Shown here piece after piece: positions 22,969 to 34,520 of a stretch of DNA of 64,000 nucleotides. Below the pieces are notes generated by a model that was not told the origin of the DNA, searched no databases, and worked only from the letters and a program-made list of their open reading frames with translations. Origin of the DNA: Isoetes taiwanensis (taxonomy: Eukaryota > Streptophyta > Lycopodiopsida > Isoetales > Isoetaceae); contig JAJEKV010000034.1 of assembly GCA_021234155.1 (NCBI GenBank), forward strand, positions 994,001-1,058,000, written 5' to 3'. Both the position numbers and the translations under genes were made by a program. Position 1 is the stretch's first letter. Every line of letters starts with the position of its first letter.

Positions 22969-23345
22969 CTCCACCTGCTTGTGATAAAATTATTGTCTTC
23001 GATCTGAATGGGGTTCTGTGTAAAACGTTTCCTAAGAAGCTTATTAACAGGGATGACTTCAAATAAGTCCCTCTAGAATCGAATAGTAAGTGGATCTATC
23101 CTCGCCCACACTTAGAAGATGTGATGAATGAGGCATTCAGATTGTTTCCAGTTACCACCTGGTCCTCAGTGGAGCGCAGAAATATTGAAGAAGTTCTTAG
23201 GCTGTTACCAGGAATGAATAGAGACTTCGTGACGATTTGGGACCAAACTAACTGTGGAAAGTTTCCACATCCAAGAGAACCGGATTGCAAACCGGTCTTT
23301 GTTAACACTGGAGTGATCCCGGGGATCATTCCTGGTCCATGGACC
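22969..23345 (+). pseudogene. FCP1/NIF-type HAD phosphatase-like domain, stop inside
   Basis: The frame encodes CDKIIVFDLNGVLCKTFP, then a TAA at about 23063, then KWIYPRPHLEDVMNEAF, RLFPVTTWSSVERRNIEEVL and FVTIWDQTNCGKFPHP. This order matches plant FCP1-like (NLI-interacting factor-like) HAD phosphatases, where D-L-N-G replaces the usual D-x-D-x-T, followed by the R-P...W-S-S core. Family members normally dephosphorylate protein Ser/Thr. The in-frame stop and the run into repeat sequence (TGGTCCATGGACCAG at 23333) after the domain indicate a relic. It may be a host gene fragment carried by a repeat. Confidence 0.65.
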
Positions 23346-24739
23346 AGAATTGGTCCAGTTTACCCACTGCCACTTAAACCAGTATCTCTGAGAATAGAAG
23401 TTTCAATTTCGCGATATATTGCCACCATATGAATCTTTACTTGATTCTTAATGATCTTTGAGAATTTGACAGTTTCTGCAACAGTCCAGAACTGCATTCT
23501 TGGGTTTTCCTAGCATAAAGAGGCCTAAATATTTCTAAATTTGGAAGTATTTGTCTATTTATGATAGAACACATTGATTTGTATGTTTTCAGTTTTGGTT
23601 GCTATCATCTAACATCTGTGGAAGCCGACAAACCCTATTTTGTTCAAAAATGCTGCTTGCGGTTTAGAAATTATTTCTCTCTTATTATTACAAGTTTTGG
23701 CTTAGTTCTTATGGCCATGGGTTCTTAACTATATGAAGTACAATCTTATATTTTTTTGGAGTGTTCATAAGTTATATCAACTTTGAAACCTAAAAGAGAA
23801 ATTCCTATACAGAATTTAGGACAAAATTTTATGTTAAAATGCTCCAAAATCACCACCTGTAAGTATCACGAGGGTAACAAATATTCCATTCTTCTTGTAT
23901 CTACATAGAAAATTACTCTATCAACTTGCATATAGTGTCATTAGGGTTTAACCATGCAATTAACTAGATTTAAAGATGATGTACAGCCATAGGATTAACA
24001 TATTAGAGGCTAAAATTTTGAGTTAATTTCAGAATTATAGGCTAAAAACTCATCACTTACTAGCTAATGATGTTTATTGATGAATGAGAGTGAAGATCGT
24101 GAAGTTCAAGTATAAGAATAAAAAATTAAATCATATTACCTTTGATGCGTCTTTCTCAGCTTTGTAGAGAGCATGCTATATTTCTCCAAATAAGCCTTCC
24201 AAATGGTTCAAAAAATGACAAGGGACATATATAGAGGTCCCTTATAGCTTTCTTGCAAAAACATACGGGGAAACATGGTTATTTTCTACTAGTATAAAAC
24301 TGGTATATCCATTGCTGCTACAAAACATTAGATTTTAGTAGGATAATGTTACAAGTAGGTCATCTTTCATGTACACTATATTTTTTCATGAATGCGGGCC
24401 TTTCTTTGCAATATAACTCTCTATTTTCATATTGAAATAACGTATTATTTGAAAGATACAATTATAATTAAGCATGAACCATTTATGGTCCATAACTAGA
24501 CCAATTGTATAGAGCATATATCTCTCACTAGCTCTATCTATTTTGTCCCCATAATGATACCATGGTTTCTTACCTTTGATAACATAATCTTTGAAATGTA
24601 TGAGTGGAAGTCCATGTAGATTCAATTGGTGAATAAGTACCCCATAAATTCACAGTTGTTTGTGCTTAAACATTGCCCTCAAATTATGCAAGCTCGTTTA
24701 ACCAATTAATTTTATCCTATAGAGAATTGTACGCATAAA
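23346..24739. other. non-coding, AT-rich
   Basis: I see no gene. Another palindrome of the dispersed type (TGAACCATTTATGGTCCA) lies at 24475-24492. A 79-codon minus-strand frame at 24386-24625 lacks supporting features. Confidence 0.6.
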
Positions 24740-27028
24740 CTATATTCTAAAGTTGACCTCTATTTGAGTAGTGGCCTGCATGATCTTTGGATATTCCATT
24801 GCTGGGTCTGATAAGAAGACAATGGTGATGTATTCTTCAGTGGTCTGCTTTAGACCATTAGATAGCATTGAGATATAGTGGTCTATGTTCTCCTGGTATG
24901 TTCGACATTCCACTACAAACAATGAAGCTGTCTTGGGAATAGTCTGGGGGGAAACCGAAACAACTAGAGAACCCTGGCATGACCACCATGTAGGTTTGTC
25001 TCAGGAATATCCAAGTCCTCACTGACTCTGCACTTCAGCACCACACGAACTTTTGCGAGTAGATGGACTAGTTTTCCTTGTTTCTGGATTTATATGCCTG
25101 AACAAATCCAATTGACTACTTTGAATACCTGAGCAAATCTCCATCAGTTATGTGCATCACGTCTAAAATACCCTGCTCAAAAAGGTTTGTTTGTTATTTC
25201 AGACATCTCGAAGAGTTCCTTCGAGATGGCCTCCCTCATGACATGGAGGTTTTTATGTTCTTGCAGGCTTCGGCAAAAGATGGTACATCTTTTATTTGGA
25301 AACCTTCTTCACAAAGACCTGTCCATCCAAAACTAACTAAAGCAGCTTGAGTAAACCACCATTCATTTAAATTGGATTTATGTCAGTTCCAAAACCACGC
25401 CACTTTTGCATACCCCTTTTTTCAATCTTTTTGAAAATTTTAGGATTGTTCTTGGAGACGATTGTGAAAGAGGAATGCTTCGCCCCATTGTAAGGTACCA
25501 AAGCAAATGGGTTTTTATCCGTCACAGGACCCCAATCAGCCGTGGCTAGTACCTTTTCGAAAAACACTTCAAGGAAATCCCTGGACTAGTCATCATTGAC
25601 GAAACGTAAGCATCTTGTTGATGTCTTCAGGCCTCTCTACCAATGTACCCTCCAACATGAAGTTCACAGCAAGTGGTATCAATTGGGGTGAAAGCCTCAA
25701 CAAGATAACTAGCCAGCCAGATTGACTGCAAACCCATGTTTATTCAAGGGCCCCTTCTCTTTTGTCAGCAATTCAAGAGTGATGTCCTTCTAGTAGAGGT
25801 CAGGAACATTAAATTCCTGGCATTCATTTACTTTATTCTCATCATCTGCTTTGTAGAACACATTTTTCAAGATACATTCATCCAGAAGAAAACACTGCCA
25901 TGCACTTTTATCTGACGCCCCTTTGCTCTTAGCTCCTCATAGTCCTCATCTGGCACAAGGGATATCATTATGAAGATTATACAGAAGCTTTTAAACTGCA
26001 TCTTCAAATCAGTATCCCTTGTCTCAAAGAGAAGAGAACCTTCCCTAACGATCTTTAGACATTCCAAGTCGTATGAAGCCACCAAAGCATGCATATGAGG
26101 CTCTCCTAGAGGGTATATGATCACAATAATAAAGAGCTTTTCAGTTGTTACGCCGATACAGCTAGTAAAAAAATTGTTGTACTCTTTTTATGTCATCCTC
26201 TTCTCTTCTTTTGCAGTTCTGCTATCCAATACAAACAGAGAAATATTACGAGGGCCTATTGTTGTATCGGGTAAGAGACCCTTATAGCCAGTAGAGACCA
26301 GGTATTGGAGTGTAGGTAAATCACCACCAATATCTTTCAGGATGGCAACCTTTCTTCTCAGCTCAGCCATCACCTTATCTGATAGTTTTGCAGTATGCTG
26401 TTGGTTATTTGATTTTCTGTTTTTCAGAAAGTCCTTGGACCAGAAGACATATTTCTTCATGTCATCAGTAAGCACACTATGCTTGTCTAGCAGGCAAGTT
26501 TAGACAATGTTACGTCACCAGATAGCTTCTGAAGTTCTTGCCCAACTGCTACCTTCATAACTCGCATGTCCTTTATATGACTGCAACATTCAATGAAGGA
26601 CATTTTGTTCTTAATTAAAGAACACTTCTTGTACATAACCTCTTTGTTTATGCATTGATCTAACAGCCAAATGACTTCATCATCCTGAAGATCCTGTACT
26701 TTTCTCATCCCAGTGGTCTTCAAATAAATATGGAAGTATCTTGAGGAGGCACTCTTCCCATTGTATCTGGTAGCTATTTTTTAGCATAAGCATCCCAGAA
26801 CTCGTTTCACTTCATCCAGACTTCATTCTTAGAGAAGATGATCCTGTAGGCATTTATAGGGCCTCTGGAAGATGTCTCAGAAGTCTCCCCAGCTTCCTCT
26901 CCACTTTTGTTTTTCCTGTCTATGCCTTGGTTTCTTATCTTGGATGATAGTCTGGGCCAAGGTCTTTCCCAATGTCTTACACTCCTCAGACTTCGTTCCT
27001 CCCTGTTTTGTTTGCAGCGGTCTTCCAT
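24740..27028 (-). pseudogene. decayed protein-coding region, unidentified
   Basis: On the minus strand a series of frames with real-protein texture follows in order: a basic region near 27028-26807, LQDDEVIWLLDQCINKEVM (26690), LSDKVMAELRRKVAILKDIGGDLPTLQYLVSTGY (26300-26390 in pieces), HALVASYDLECLKIVREG (26050), VPYNGAKHSSFTIVSKNN (25480) and LFVVECRTYQENIDHY (24900). Stops and frame changes occur every 70-95 codons. It could be a large decayed gene or a transposon protein. I recognise no catalytic motif and assign no function. Confidence 0.4.
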
Positions 27029-27123
27029 ATTCTATCAATTGCTTAATGGGCATGATGGAGTTGTTCCATATAAGGGCTGCCTGAATAAGAAAATCATATC
27101 AGCAAAAACACGCTGGGCAGGCA

Positions 27124-27330
27124 AAAATAGAATAGAATAGAATAGAATATAGAATAGAATAGAATATACATTAATGTCCCTTGTGCCGCGAGGCCCCTGG
27201 ACTTGTGTAGCATGGGCGAGCTCCCTAAAAGGGCGCTACTAGCACATCACACTGTTATGATGTAGCCTTTTCTGAAGGCTGACTTTTTTCTTTTATTACC
27301 AGCATCCCGCTTTACCTCGGCTTCGTGGCC
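27124..27330 (-). mobile_element. 3' end of a retroelement with (GAATA)n tail
   Basis: TAGAA pentamers at 27126-27166 border a block (about 27167-27300) containing CCGCGAGGCCCCTGG and paired inverted segments such as GCCTTTTCTGAAGGC. By analogy with the LINE A copies, whose 3' ends also start with (GAATA)n on the plus strand, this is the 3' stub of a minus-strand LINE or SINE. The body differs from family A. Confidence 0.5.
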
Positions 27331-27439
27331 GTGCAGTGATGCGTCGTTATCAATCAGCTTTTAACTGAGCAATTTGTATCGGGTTTTATACCACTTTTAG
27401 ATTACGCCAACAAGATAAACAAGAAAGGACAAAGCCGAC

Positions 27440-27735
27440 GTGCCCAATTCGCGCCTGGCGTGTATTCAAGCTGGCAATTCGCGCCTGGCTTAGTATCCTT
27501 TTGGAATGAGTTAGCGAACTTATTTCATGAGGCATTTTAGATCAAGCCAACAGGAACAAGAAAGGACAAAGTCGGGCATGGCCAATTCGTGCCTGGCGTG
27601 TATTGCCAACATGAATACATGTCTGGCTTAGAAATAATCTTGATGGTCCTCATGAATACATGTCTGGCTTAGTATAATCTTGATGGTCCTCATGCTGCCA
27701 TAGGATGAATACACGCCTGGCCTAGTCTATTGCTG
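27440..27735. repeat. cluster of GCGCCTGGC-type repeats
   Basis: AATTCGCGCCTGGCGTGTATT and variants occur near 27447, 27477, 27584, 27611, 27655 and 27709 (AATACATGTCTGGCTTAG, AATACACGCCTGGCCTAG). Parts of the spacer (ATAATCTTGATGGTCCTCATG) are also duplicated at about 27630 and 27672. A related pair in inverted sense lies at 22858-22925. Confidence 0.7.
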
Positions 27736-28084
27736 GTATTCTTACTTGATCTATCTAAATGCCACCTAATATACTAACCGTTTATAAAGGAAGACTTTGC
27801 CCATTTCGTTTAATGTTGCACTAATCTCTGCGAGGTTCTTTGCAGGCATATGGGGGCTTTGAAATCGACACCTCCTGTGGTTGTAATGAAGCAGGTACAT
27901 GGTTTGTCCTGTTTTCTTAGCCTGGTTGGAGAGGGATCTTTACGCTTCAACAGAATGCTGTCTGTCAATAATAAGAAAGCATACATTTGGGTTCTCCACC
28001 GTAAGCTCCTCCAGCGTCGTCCACTGGAGTGGAGCATCCTTTTTCTTACCCAAAGGAAGCACGTCTGCTGGCATGGGGACACAA

Positions 28085-28245
28085 TGAATATTTTACTAGA
28101 TGAAAGTGAAGATGAGAGTGAGAGTGAGGAGTTAGATAAGAAAATTGAAATTCATCAATTGTTCTATCAAGATATGTAAAAACTGTCGTTTATAGGCCTG
28201 AGAGGCCTCCACAGACGTAATGCATTTCATTTCATTTCCCTCCCG
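28085..28245 (+). mobile_element. LINE B 3'-end stub
   Basis: An acidic C-terminal peptide frame (LLDESEDESESEELDKK) ends at 28179. It is followed by the perfect stem-loop AGGCCTGAGAGGCCT (28194-28208) and GACGTAATGCATTTCATTTCAT, which parallels the LINE B copy 1 3' UTR. It directly precedes the next family B copy. Confidence 0.6.
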
Positions 28246-30305
28246 ATGGGAAAATCCACTTGGGCTCCATCTGCTAAATATCTGTGGTGGCCTAGATCTC
28301 CTGATATACAACGACATAGACATATTTCCTGGCACAGGGTTATGTACATGTAGAGATGCAAGCATTGTAGACTATATTGTTGGCAGTGCTGACTTTGCAA
28401 AGGAGGTCAAAAACTTCCATGATGGAGTTTGTGCACTGAATCTGACGATGTACCTCTAATGACAGAGATCTTTGTGAATGGAAAGCCCCAGTATACCAAA
28501 GCTACTCATGGCCAGCACATACGTATGCACAATCGTAAAAGGAAGATGTACCAACGGATCTGTGAAGAGCAGGTTAGTAAAATCCAATGGCCCTCTTGTG
28601 CAAATGAAATAAGTGATATGCTTTCGTCGGTGCGTCTAGATAGCACTGCGCAGTGCTTTATGTCTAAGAGAAAACAAACGGGTCTTCCATGCAACTCATG
28701 GTTTGATGCAGAATGCAAGGAGAAACGCCACCAATATAAACAAGCTACTGTTAGCAATAGGTAGCATCTAAAGAAGGAATACACGAGGTTGATCAAAAAC
28801 AAAAAGAGGGAGCACTTGCGCAAGAAGCTAGACACTATGTTTGAGGAATTGGTTATATACCCCAAAAGAATTTAGAACAGACTTAGATCTAAAGGGAAAC
28901 ACGACTTGAAACCGGATGTAGGTTCACTGATGCAACAAATACGTAAACTTTATTACCTTCGAGGTATGGAAGATGTGCTTAGTGTCAATAGGCACATTAC
29001 CTTGCAATTCTCAATGGAAGACACTCTCAGTGGTCTGCAAAAGCTATCCAATGGAAGAGTTGCTGATGCTCATGGGGTGATTGCCAAAATGGTTAAGTGG
29101 GCAGGAGCATTCATGGCAGAGATTCTTATCCTAATGCTCAATGCAGCCTTGCATGACGGGTTTCTACTTGGCAAGTGAACCGGGTGATCCCATTGCACAA
29201 GTCGGGAGACGTGATAAACACCAACAGTTACCATATGATAATATGGTTAGTAGCCTCTTCTCCAAATTGTTTGCCACCATATTTGATGATAAAATAAACA
29301 GTTGGGCTGAGGAACACAATGTAAGAACCGTGGGGCAAGCAGGTTTTAGGAAGAAGAAGTTCACAATTGATCATCTATTAACATTTAGATGTCTAATTGA
29401 TTCAATAAATGGCACAAAAAAGCCGATGTATGCTACATTTGTTGGCTTTACAAAATCCTTTAACATGGTTCAGAGGGGGTTTTTATGGCAAAGACTAGAA
29501 GCACTTGGGGTATCTATTGATCTTCAGGATGCAGTGAAGACCTTATATGAGAAGGTGTTATCACAACTCTCATTTCCTCTATCTCAGAATCGTCAGGACT
29601 TGGTTGTAAGTAACATTGGGGTCAAGCAAGATTGTCCCCTCTCCCCTACCCTATTTGGGCTGTTTGTAGATGATCTGGAGGGCTGGACAAGCCAATTAGG
29701 GGGTGATGGCATTGCCTTGGCATGATATGTTATCTTATTGCTCTTATATGCAGATGATATTGTGCTTCTGTCACGGAGTGCGCAGAGGATGCAGAAGCAT
29801 CTGGATGCTCTGGCTTCATTTTGTGATAACAAGGGTATGAAAGTAAACATGGGGAACAAGTTGATATTGTGGACAGTTACAAATACCTGGGCTTGATAGT
29901 GGACAAAAGTCCAAGCTAGAATCAAGCTGTTGAGCAGAGGGTAAATGGAGGGCTAGAAGCCTTATATGCAATGCAACAGAAGTGCCACGAAGCGGAGATA
30001 TGGAAATTTTGGCATGAGGAAGATGCTCTATATTGCTCTTGTACAGACATTGATTTTCTATGGTTGTGAAGTATGGGGGCCAGGACTGACATTAAATAGT
30101 TGGAAAAAAATAGAAAAGGTCAAAAAAGGTTCTTTCATGCAGAGCTGAGGGTCAAGGTGTAGACACCCTATGATATGATGCTAATAGAATGTGGCATGCT
30201 ATCATTGGAGCTGGAGGCATTGTGCAGGCTCCTTGTGTACTTACACAAGATAAAAGGCCATGTGAAATAGGATAGTTTGCCTCATATGACTCTCACAAGT
30301 AGTTA
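28246..30305 (+). pseudogene. LINE B copy 2, part 1: endonuclease end and RT
   Basis: A 5'-truncated copy. The end of the endonuclease (LCTCRDASIVDYIVG near 28350) corresponds to CTCRGKSVVDYIIGG in copy 1. RT blocks follow at 28906-29925: NGRVADAHGVIAKMVKWAG, QAGFRKKKFTIDH, GVKQDCPLSPTLFGLFVDDLE and a LLYADDIVLLS box at about 29740. It is broken by TAG/TGA codons and frameshifts. It stops near 30305, where a LINE A copy is inserted, and resumes at about 32530. Confidence 0.88.
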
Positions 30306-32501
30306 AGAGAATAGAATAGAATAGAATATGATTTTATCGTCCACGGAGACCAACTGGCCTATGGGACCCAAGTACAAAGAGAGAGCAACAGGCGTATTAC
30401 TACCAGGATTAAAAAACCCCCGCCCCGAAGGATTTTCGGGGGAAAAACCTTAGTAGCAATAAGGATGCTGACATACTGCACAGTTATATACATAATCACA
30501 AGTACAGAGGTTAATGTCTGACGGGGGCATAACTGAAGTCCACAGATCCATTACCTCCCTGAGGTACGATCCCAACAAGCCTACAGAGGCCGTGCTCAGT
30601 AGCTCATGCAAGGCCTGATGGGGCACAACTAACCGAGCATACCGAGCCCGGATATGCTAGTACGCCGGACAGGCCTAGAGGGCATGACTTTCATCCTCAA
30701 TGGCACCCCTGCTGACAAGATCGACGGACTCTCTGTCCTCACGCTGCTCCCAATCCATCTCCCCGCCTCAATGCGGAGGTGGTGTGCACCAGCGAATGGA
30801 AGCAATCACTCTGCTTTTTCATGGGTAGATGGGTGCGCAGTAGTGGTGTGGGCCCCTCGTGAGCATGGGATTAACCTGGCCGCCGATAATTTGCCACCTT
30901 GACATGTGACGGGGGCCTCAGCATCCCAAAGCTTGGCCATGAAGCAAGCATCCAAGCATCTTGCTTCAAGGCGTAGCGTTCCTTCGGGTGTATGCACCGG
31001 TCCACATCGTGCCCTGCTGCACATTCCATAGCGAAACCACCGGGCTTGCTTATCTTTCCAAAGAAGCTTTGAGTCGCCATGGGCCCATCGCCACTTTGCC
31101 AAAGCAAGGTTGGGCAGTCGCGCTTCATCCATAGACACCACCTTCTCGAAGTAAATAATGTGACGTTCAGTAGCACCCTCTCAGAATGGAAGGAAGCCTG
31201 TCTCGAGCAAGATCCGATATGGGACCGTGGACTTCACTCCCGGTGCGGGCCAAGAAGGCCTTCAGACTGCTCTAGATCGTTCCAAGTGGTGAGGGATATC
31301 ACCGGCCCCCACACTTCTACCCCATAGAGGAGGACCGGTTCAACCAAGGCCCCGAACAAGTGTGCCTGGTGACCCCATGCATCTGACTACGCCTTGTGGA
31401 TCGTTGTTTTGCATTGCATACAAGGCTTTCCAGCCTACTGCAAAGACCCGTAACCTGATGGATGCATCCCAAAGGTGTGTGGTAGTAGAAAACTCAATGC
31501 CCAAATACTTATAAGATCGAAGCCACCTCCACTACCTACGCCCCCCGGTAAGTGAATGAGGGAAGGCGTGGGTGCTTGGGATGATGGGACCAAGAAGACC
31601 CTTGTCTTGGCCAAGTTAACTCTCATGTCGGTGAATTGGCGTAAAGTGTCCAAAGCATCCGGTGGCGTTGCATGTCCTCCGGGGGTATATGCGGCGGTGT
31701 CAACATCATCGGCATATATGAGTTGCCGAATTATGCGGTGCATCAACTGGCGCCTCCCGCTTTCGGCTAGCCATTCTTCTAGCTGGTCAATGTACAAGCC
31801 GAAGAGCGTCGGGGATAGAGGGCATGCACGGCGCACCCCAATGCTACTAACAACGGGCTCCCGACAAGGTGTGGAGACGAACGGAGCAAGCCTCAGATAG
31901 TGCGTATATAGCATTCTGCAAGTCGACGGGGGTCCCTAGCTGTCTCAATCTGTCCCACAACTTATCCCGAGGCACTGTGTCAAAAGCCTTTGCGAAATCC
32001 ACAAAGCAACAGTACAGATTCTTGCGTTGATTCCGGCTATCCTCTATGAGTGTTCGCAGAGTGAAGATATGGTCAATAGTAGAATGTCGGGGGCGGAAGC
32101 CTGCCTGCGTGAGAGCCCGCACTTTCCACGATAGTTGGCTGGGCTGTGGGGGTCCCCTGCTTTGTATATGAGCACAACTCTACTGGTAGTCCAAAGTCTT
32201 GAGCCTTCTTGCAATGCCCCGTTGAAGAGTCTTGTGAGAACCGGCACCATTGGGGGCCCGCCCACTTGAGAAGCTCACACGCATACCATCCAAATCTGGC
32301 TGCCTTCCCAAGTAGCGGGCGCTATGGCCCATTATGACATCCCTTCAAGAATGACCAAGCTAGGCCCGTCTGAAGGTACTGGTGCCCGGCTTCCCATTGG
32401 GTCATACAGCTGCTGCAAGTATCTCACCCATTGTTCTGGGGTAATATTTCCTGTGGGCTGTGCAGGCTTACTCAAGACCTTTCTCCAGAAGGTCCTAGGG
32501 G
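30306..32501 (-). mobile_element. LINE A copy 2, inserted in LINE B
   Basis: This is a 5'-truncated minus-strand copy. The 3' tail is (GAATA)n at 30308-30330. The 3' UTR follows with a CCCCGAA/TTCGGGG hairpin at 30423-30441, then the ORF2 C-terminus and RT. Similarity to copy 3 (60.7-64 kb) continues to 32501 and then stops. LINE B protein sequence flanks both sides. No clear target duplication was found. Confidence 0.88.
30650..32265 (-). pseudogene. LINE A copy 2 ORF2 remains
   Basis: Minus-strand frames give PPMVPVLTRLFNGALQEG and VVLIYKAGD (32150-32265), QAGFRPRHSTIDHIFTLR and CCFVDFAKAFDTVPRDKLW (31980-32110), then GVRRACPLSPTLFGLYIDQLEEW and IIRQLIYADDVD (31700-31850), and FEKVVSMDEARLPNLALAKW near 31100 with frame changes. 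All RT landmarks are recognisable, but the frame breaks many times. Confidence 0.85.
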
Positions 32502-32529
32502 AGGGTAGTGTGGTGGCTCATAAAATAGG

Positions 32530-33150
32530 GAACGAATATTGATGATCTTGAGTCTAACAAGGACGGCATCAGGGGTTGGATAAGAAACCATGCCATCAAA
32601 AAAATGTGGAGCATCCCAGAAGTTAAGAAGGAGCATAACAGAAATGTCATGAACCCCAAGCTATAGGAAGCTGCGCATCTCAGAGCAGGACTATCGATGA
32701 AGCTAAGATGCATGATTTGCAGTGTAAGACTTAGCTCACGCTACTTGGGTTTTGAGGTCGGGCGCTGGGCAAATATACCCCACGAGCTTAGATATTGCAA
32801 GGTTTGTGGGGCAAATGAAGTTGAGGATGAAGATCATGTTATTTTAGCTTGCCCTGCATACCAGTATATTCGAGCAAAATTTGGGATACAAGCAGCATTG
32901 CTGATAGATTTCTTTGGACTACCTTCAGTTACCATTGGGCATTTTCTCGTAGAGATGATGGAGGGATGAGAAAACAGCATCCAAGTTCTAAATCGCTCAC
33001 ACGAGATGCCGGAGATGACTATGAGAAGGAGAGCTCTAATATGTTCTTACCTAAAGACATATTAGATGAACTGATATATGATGTTGAATGTACACTTTGA
33101 ACGTCTTCTAGACCTGATGGTCTCACATATGTAATAATAAGGATTTCATC
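32530..33150 (+). pseudogene. LINE B copy 2, part 2: C-terminal Cys/His region and 3' UTR
   Basis: It resumes with a decayed stretch (KKMWSIPEVKKEHNR), then LSSRYLGFEVGRWANIPHEL and the C-x2-C...H-x4-C motif CKVCGANEVEDEDHVILAC near 32797-32856, matching copy 1. The frame shifts at about 32960 and ends at 33100. The stem-loop GACCTGATGGTC is at 33111-33122, followed by an ATTTCATC-type end near 33150. Confidence 0.88.
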
Positions 33151-33395
33151 CCAGACACTAGCATATGTAAATAAGATACAGAAATTGGATGATGATAGGT
33201 TGCCACACCTAGCCATGGTTGAAAGTGGAACAAATGGCTGGTACAGGAATATCTTAGACTGGTTAACGAAATGGGATTAGTTAGAGGATTGTCCTAAGAA
33301 AGAAAAAGAAATTTGAGATTGGGTGAAAGAAGGGATGACAAAGACAACATGGAAAAACCTAGGGAAGAAAATGGTAGATTACCAATAGGTGAATC
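33151..33395 (+). pseudogene. third LINE B fragment
   Basis: AYVNKIQKLDDDRLPHLAMVESG and WYRNILDWLTKWD correspond to YVKKVMALDDSRLPYLAMKESG and VKEWLLKWN in copy 1, with two internal stops. It overlaps sequence also present in copy 2 (before the LINE A insertion), so it is a separate fragment joined head to tail to copy 2's 3' end. Confidence 0.75.
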
Positions 33396-33961
33396 TTTGC
33401 TTATCTATTCTTTGGGGCAACATTAATTGAAGTAAGTAAGGATAGACATAGATTAATCTCAAATGGTTAGGATGGTCTAGATTGATATTGATTCGGCTCG
33501 ATGGATGGGTGGTTATGTTTTAGCATTCATTGAAGAAAATTTATTGTTAACTGAGGACTTTGCCTATTGGTTGAGGATCGAAGATGGTGCGCATTTCAAT
33601 CTTGATCTCTTACACTAACCTATTATATGCCTATATAAAAAACATTTTCGAGTGGACACAAATTGTAGATGGACATAAAACCTAAGCCTAGAAATCATGA
33701 TCTTTCCATAAGTAGATTTGGAAGAATATGACACCACATAGTGAATCATGCTCGTGTGGACTCCTGTACTAGCATTCACCATCACCAAAGAACTATATCA
33801 CATGACCTTGTTCACTGATTGAGTGGATGGATGGATGTTCAGATGATGCGACCTCATGTAGGTGGCTTGTGACATCACCAACAATGTCGTAGACCTCCAA
33901 GTTATTTTTCTATATATTTAAGTGCATAGAATGGTTTAAAATTGTCTTCTTATAACCATGA
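33396..33961. other. non-coding
   Basis: No gene or clear repeat is seen. Confidence 0.6.
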
Positions 33962-34165
33962 TAGTTTACGAGTATAAGACATCTAGAAAAGTTATATTTT
34001 CTACACTCTTAAAAGATGGGCTCATAGTGATGGGATAGTCTACAAGTATAAGAAGTCTAGAACAAGTCATATACCTAATTTACAAGTATAAGATGTCTAA
34101 AAAAAGTCGTATACATCTAGTTTACAAGTATAAGATGTTTAGAAAATGTTGTATAACTAATTTCT
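33962..34165. repeat. short tandem array, AGTTTACAAGTATAAGA units
   Basis: Four imperfect units of the form AGT(T/C)TACAAGTATAAGATGTCTAGAAAA occur near 33964, 34029, 34076 and 34119, with variable spacers of about 45-65 bases. Confidence 0.75.
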
Positions 34166-34289
34166 TCAAAAAAATTCCACTACTTTTTAATCAATAAATT
34201 TCAATCCATAATCATTTTGGTGATAATGACAATCTTAACACTATGCTAAGGGTAGCTTCTTATATTTTTATGAATAGTTAAGGTAGTTT

Positions 34290-34520
34290 TACTTAGTGGG
34301 CATGCCTGTGTGGTTTTTGGGAGGCCCCGGGGGGCAACTACTTAAGATTTATGGACAATACCCTTCTGGGCATGTTCTAGTAGCAGAACCTTAAACTGCC
34401 ACACTCGAGATCAACAATTCAAGTATGGCAAATACCGGTCTAGTAATGGTGACCTTAAAATCCATTGCCCCGAGGTCACAGGTTCAAGTATGGCCAATCG
34501 GTCCTATAGTAGAGACCTTA
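34290..34520 (+). repeat. possible tRNA-derived SINE relic
   Basis: Two B-box-like sequences, CAACAATTCAAGTATGG (near 34416) and TCACAGGTTCAAGTATGG (near 34476), each stand after a GAGATC/GAGGTC. An A-box-like TAGTAATGGTG (34443) lies between them. This is reminiscent of a dimeric tRNA-derived SINE. No tail or target duplication was identified. Confidence 0.3.

Noticed and set aside
30654-31900. Plus-strand frames through LINE A copy 2
   Set aside because: Antisense shadows; the minus strand carries all RT motifs.
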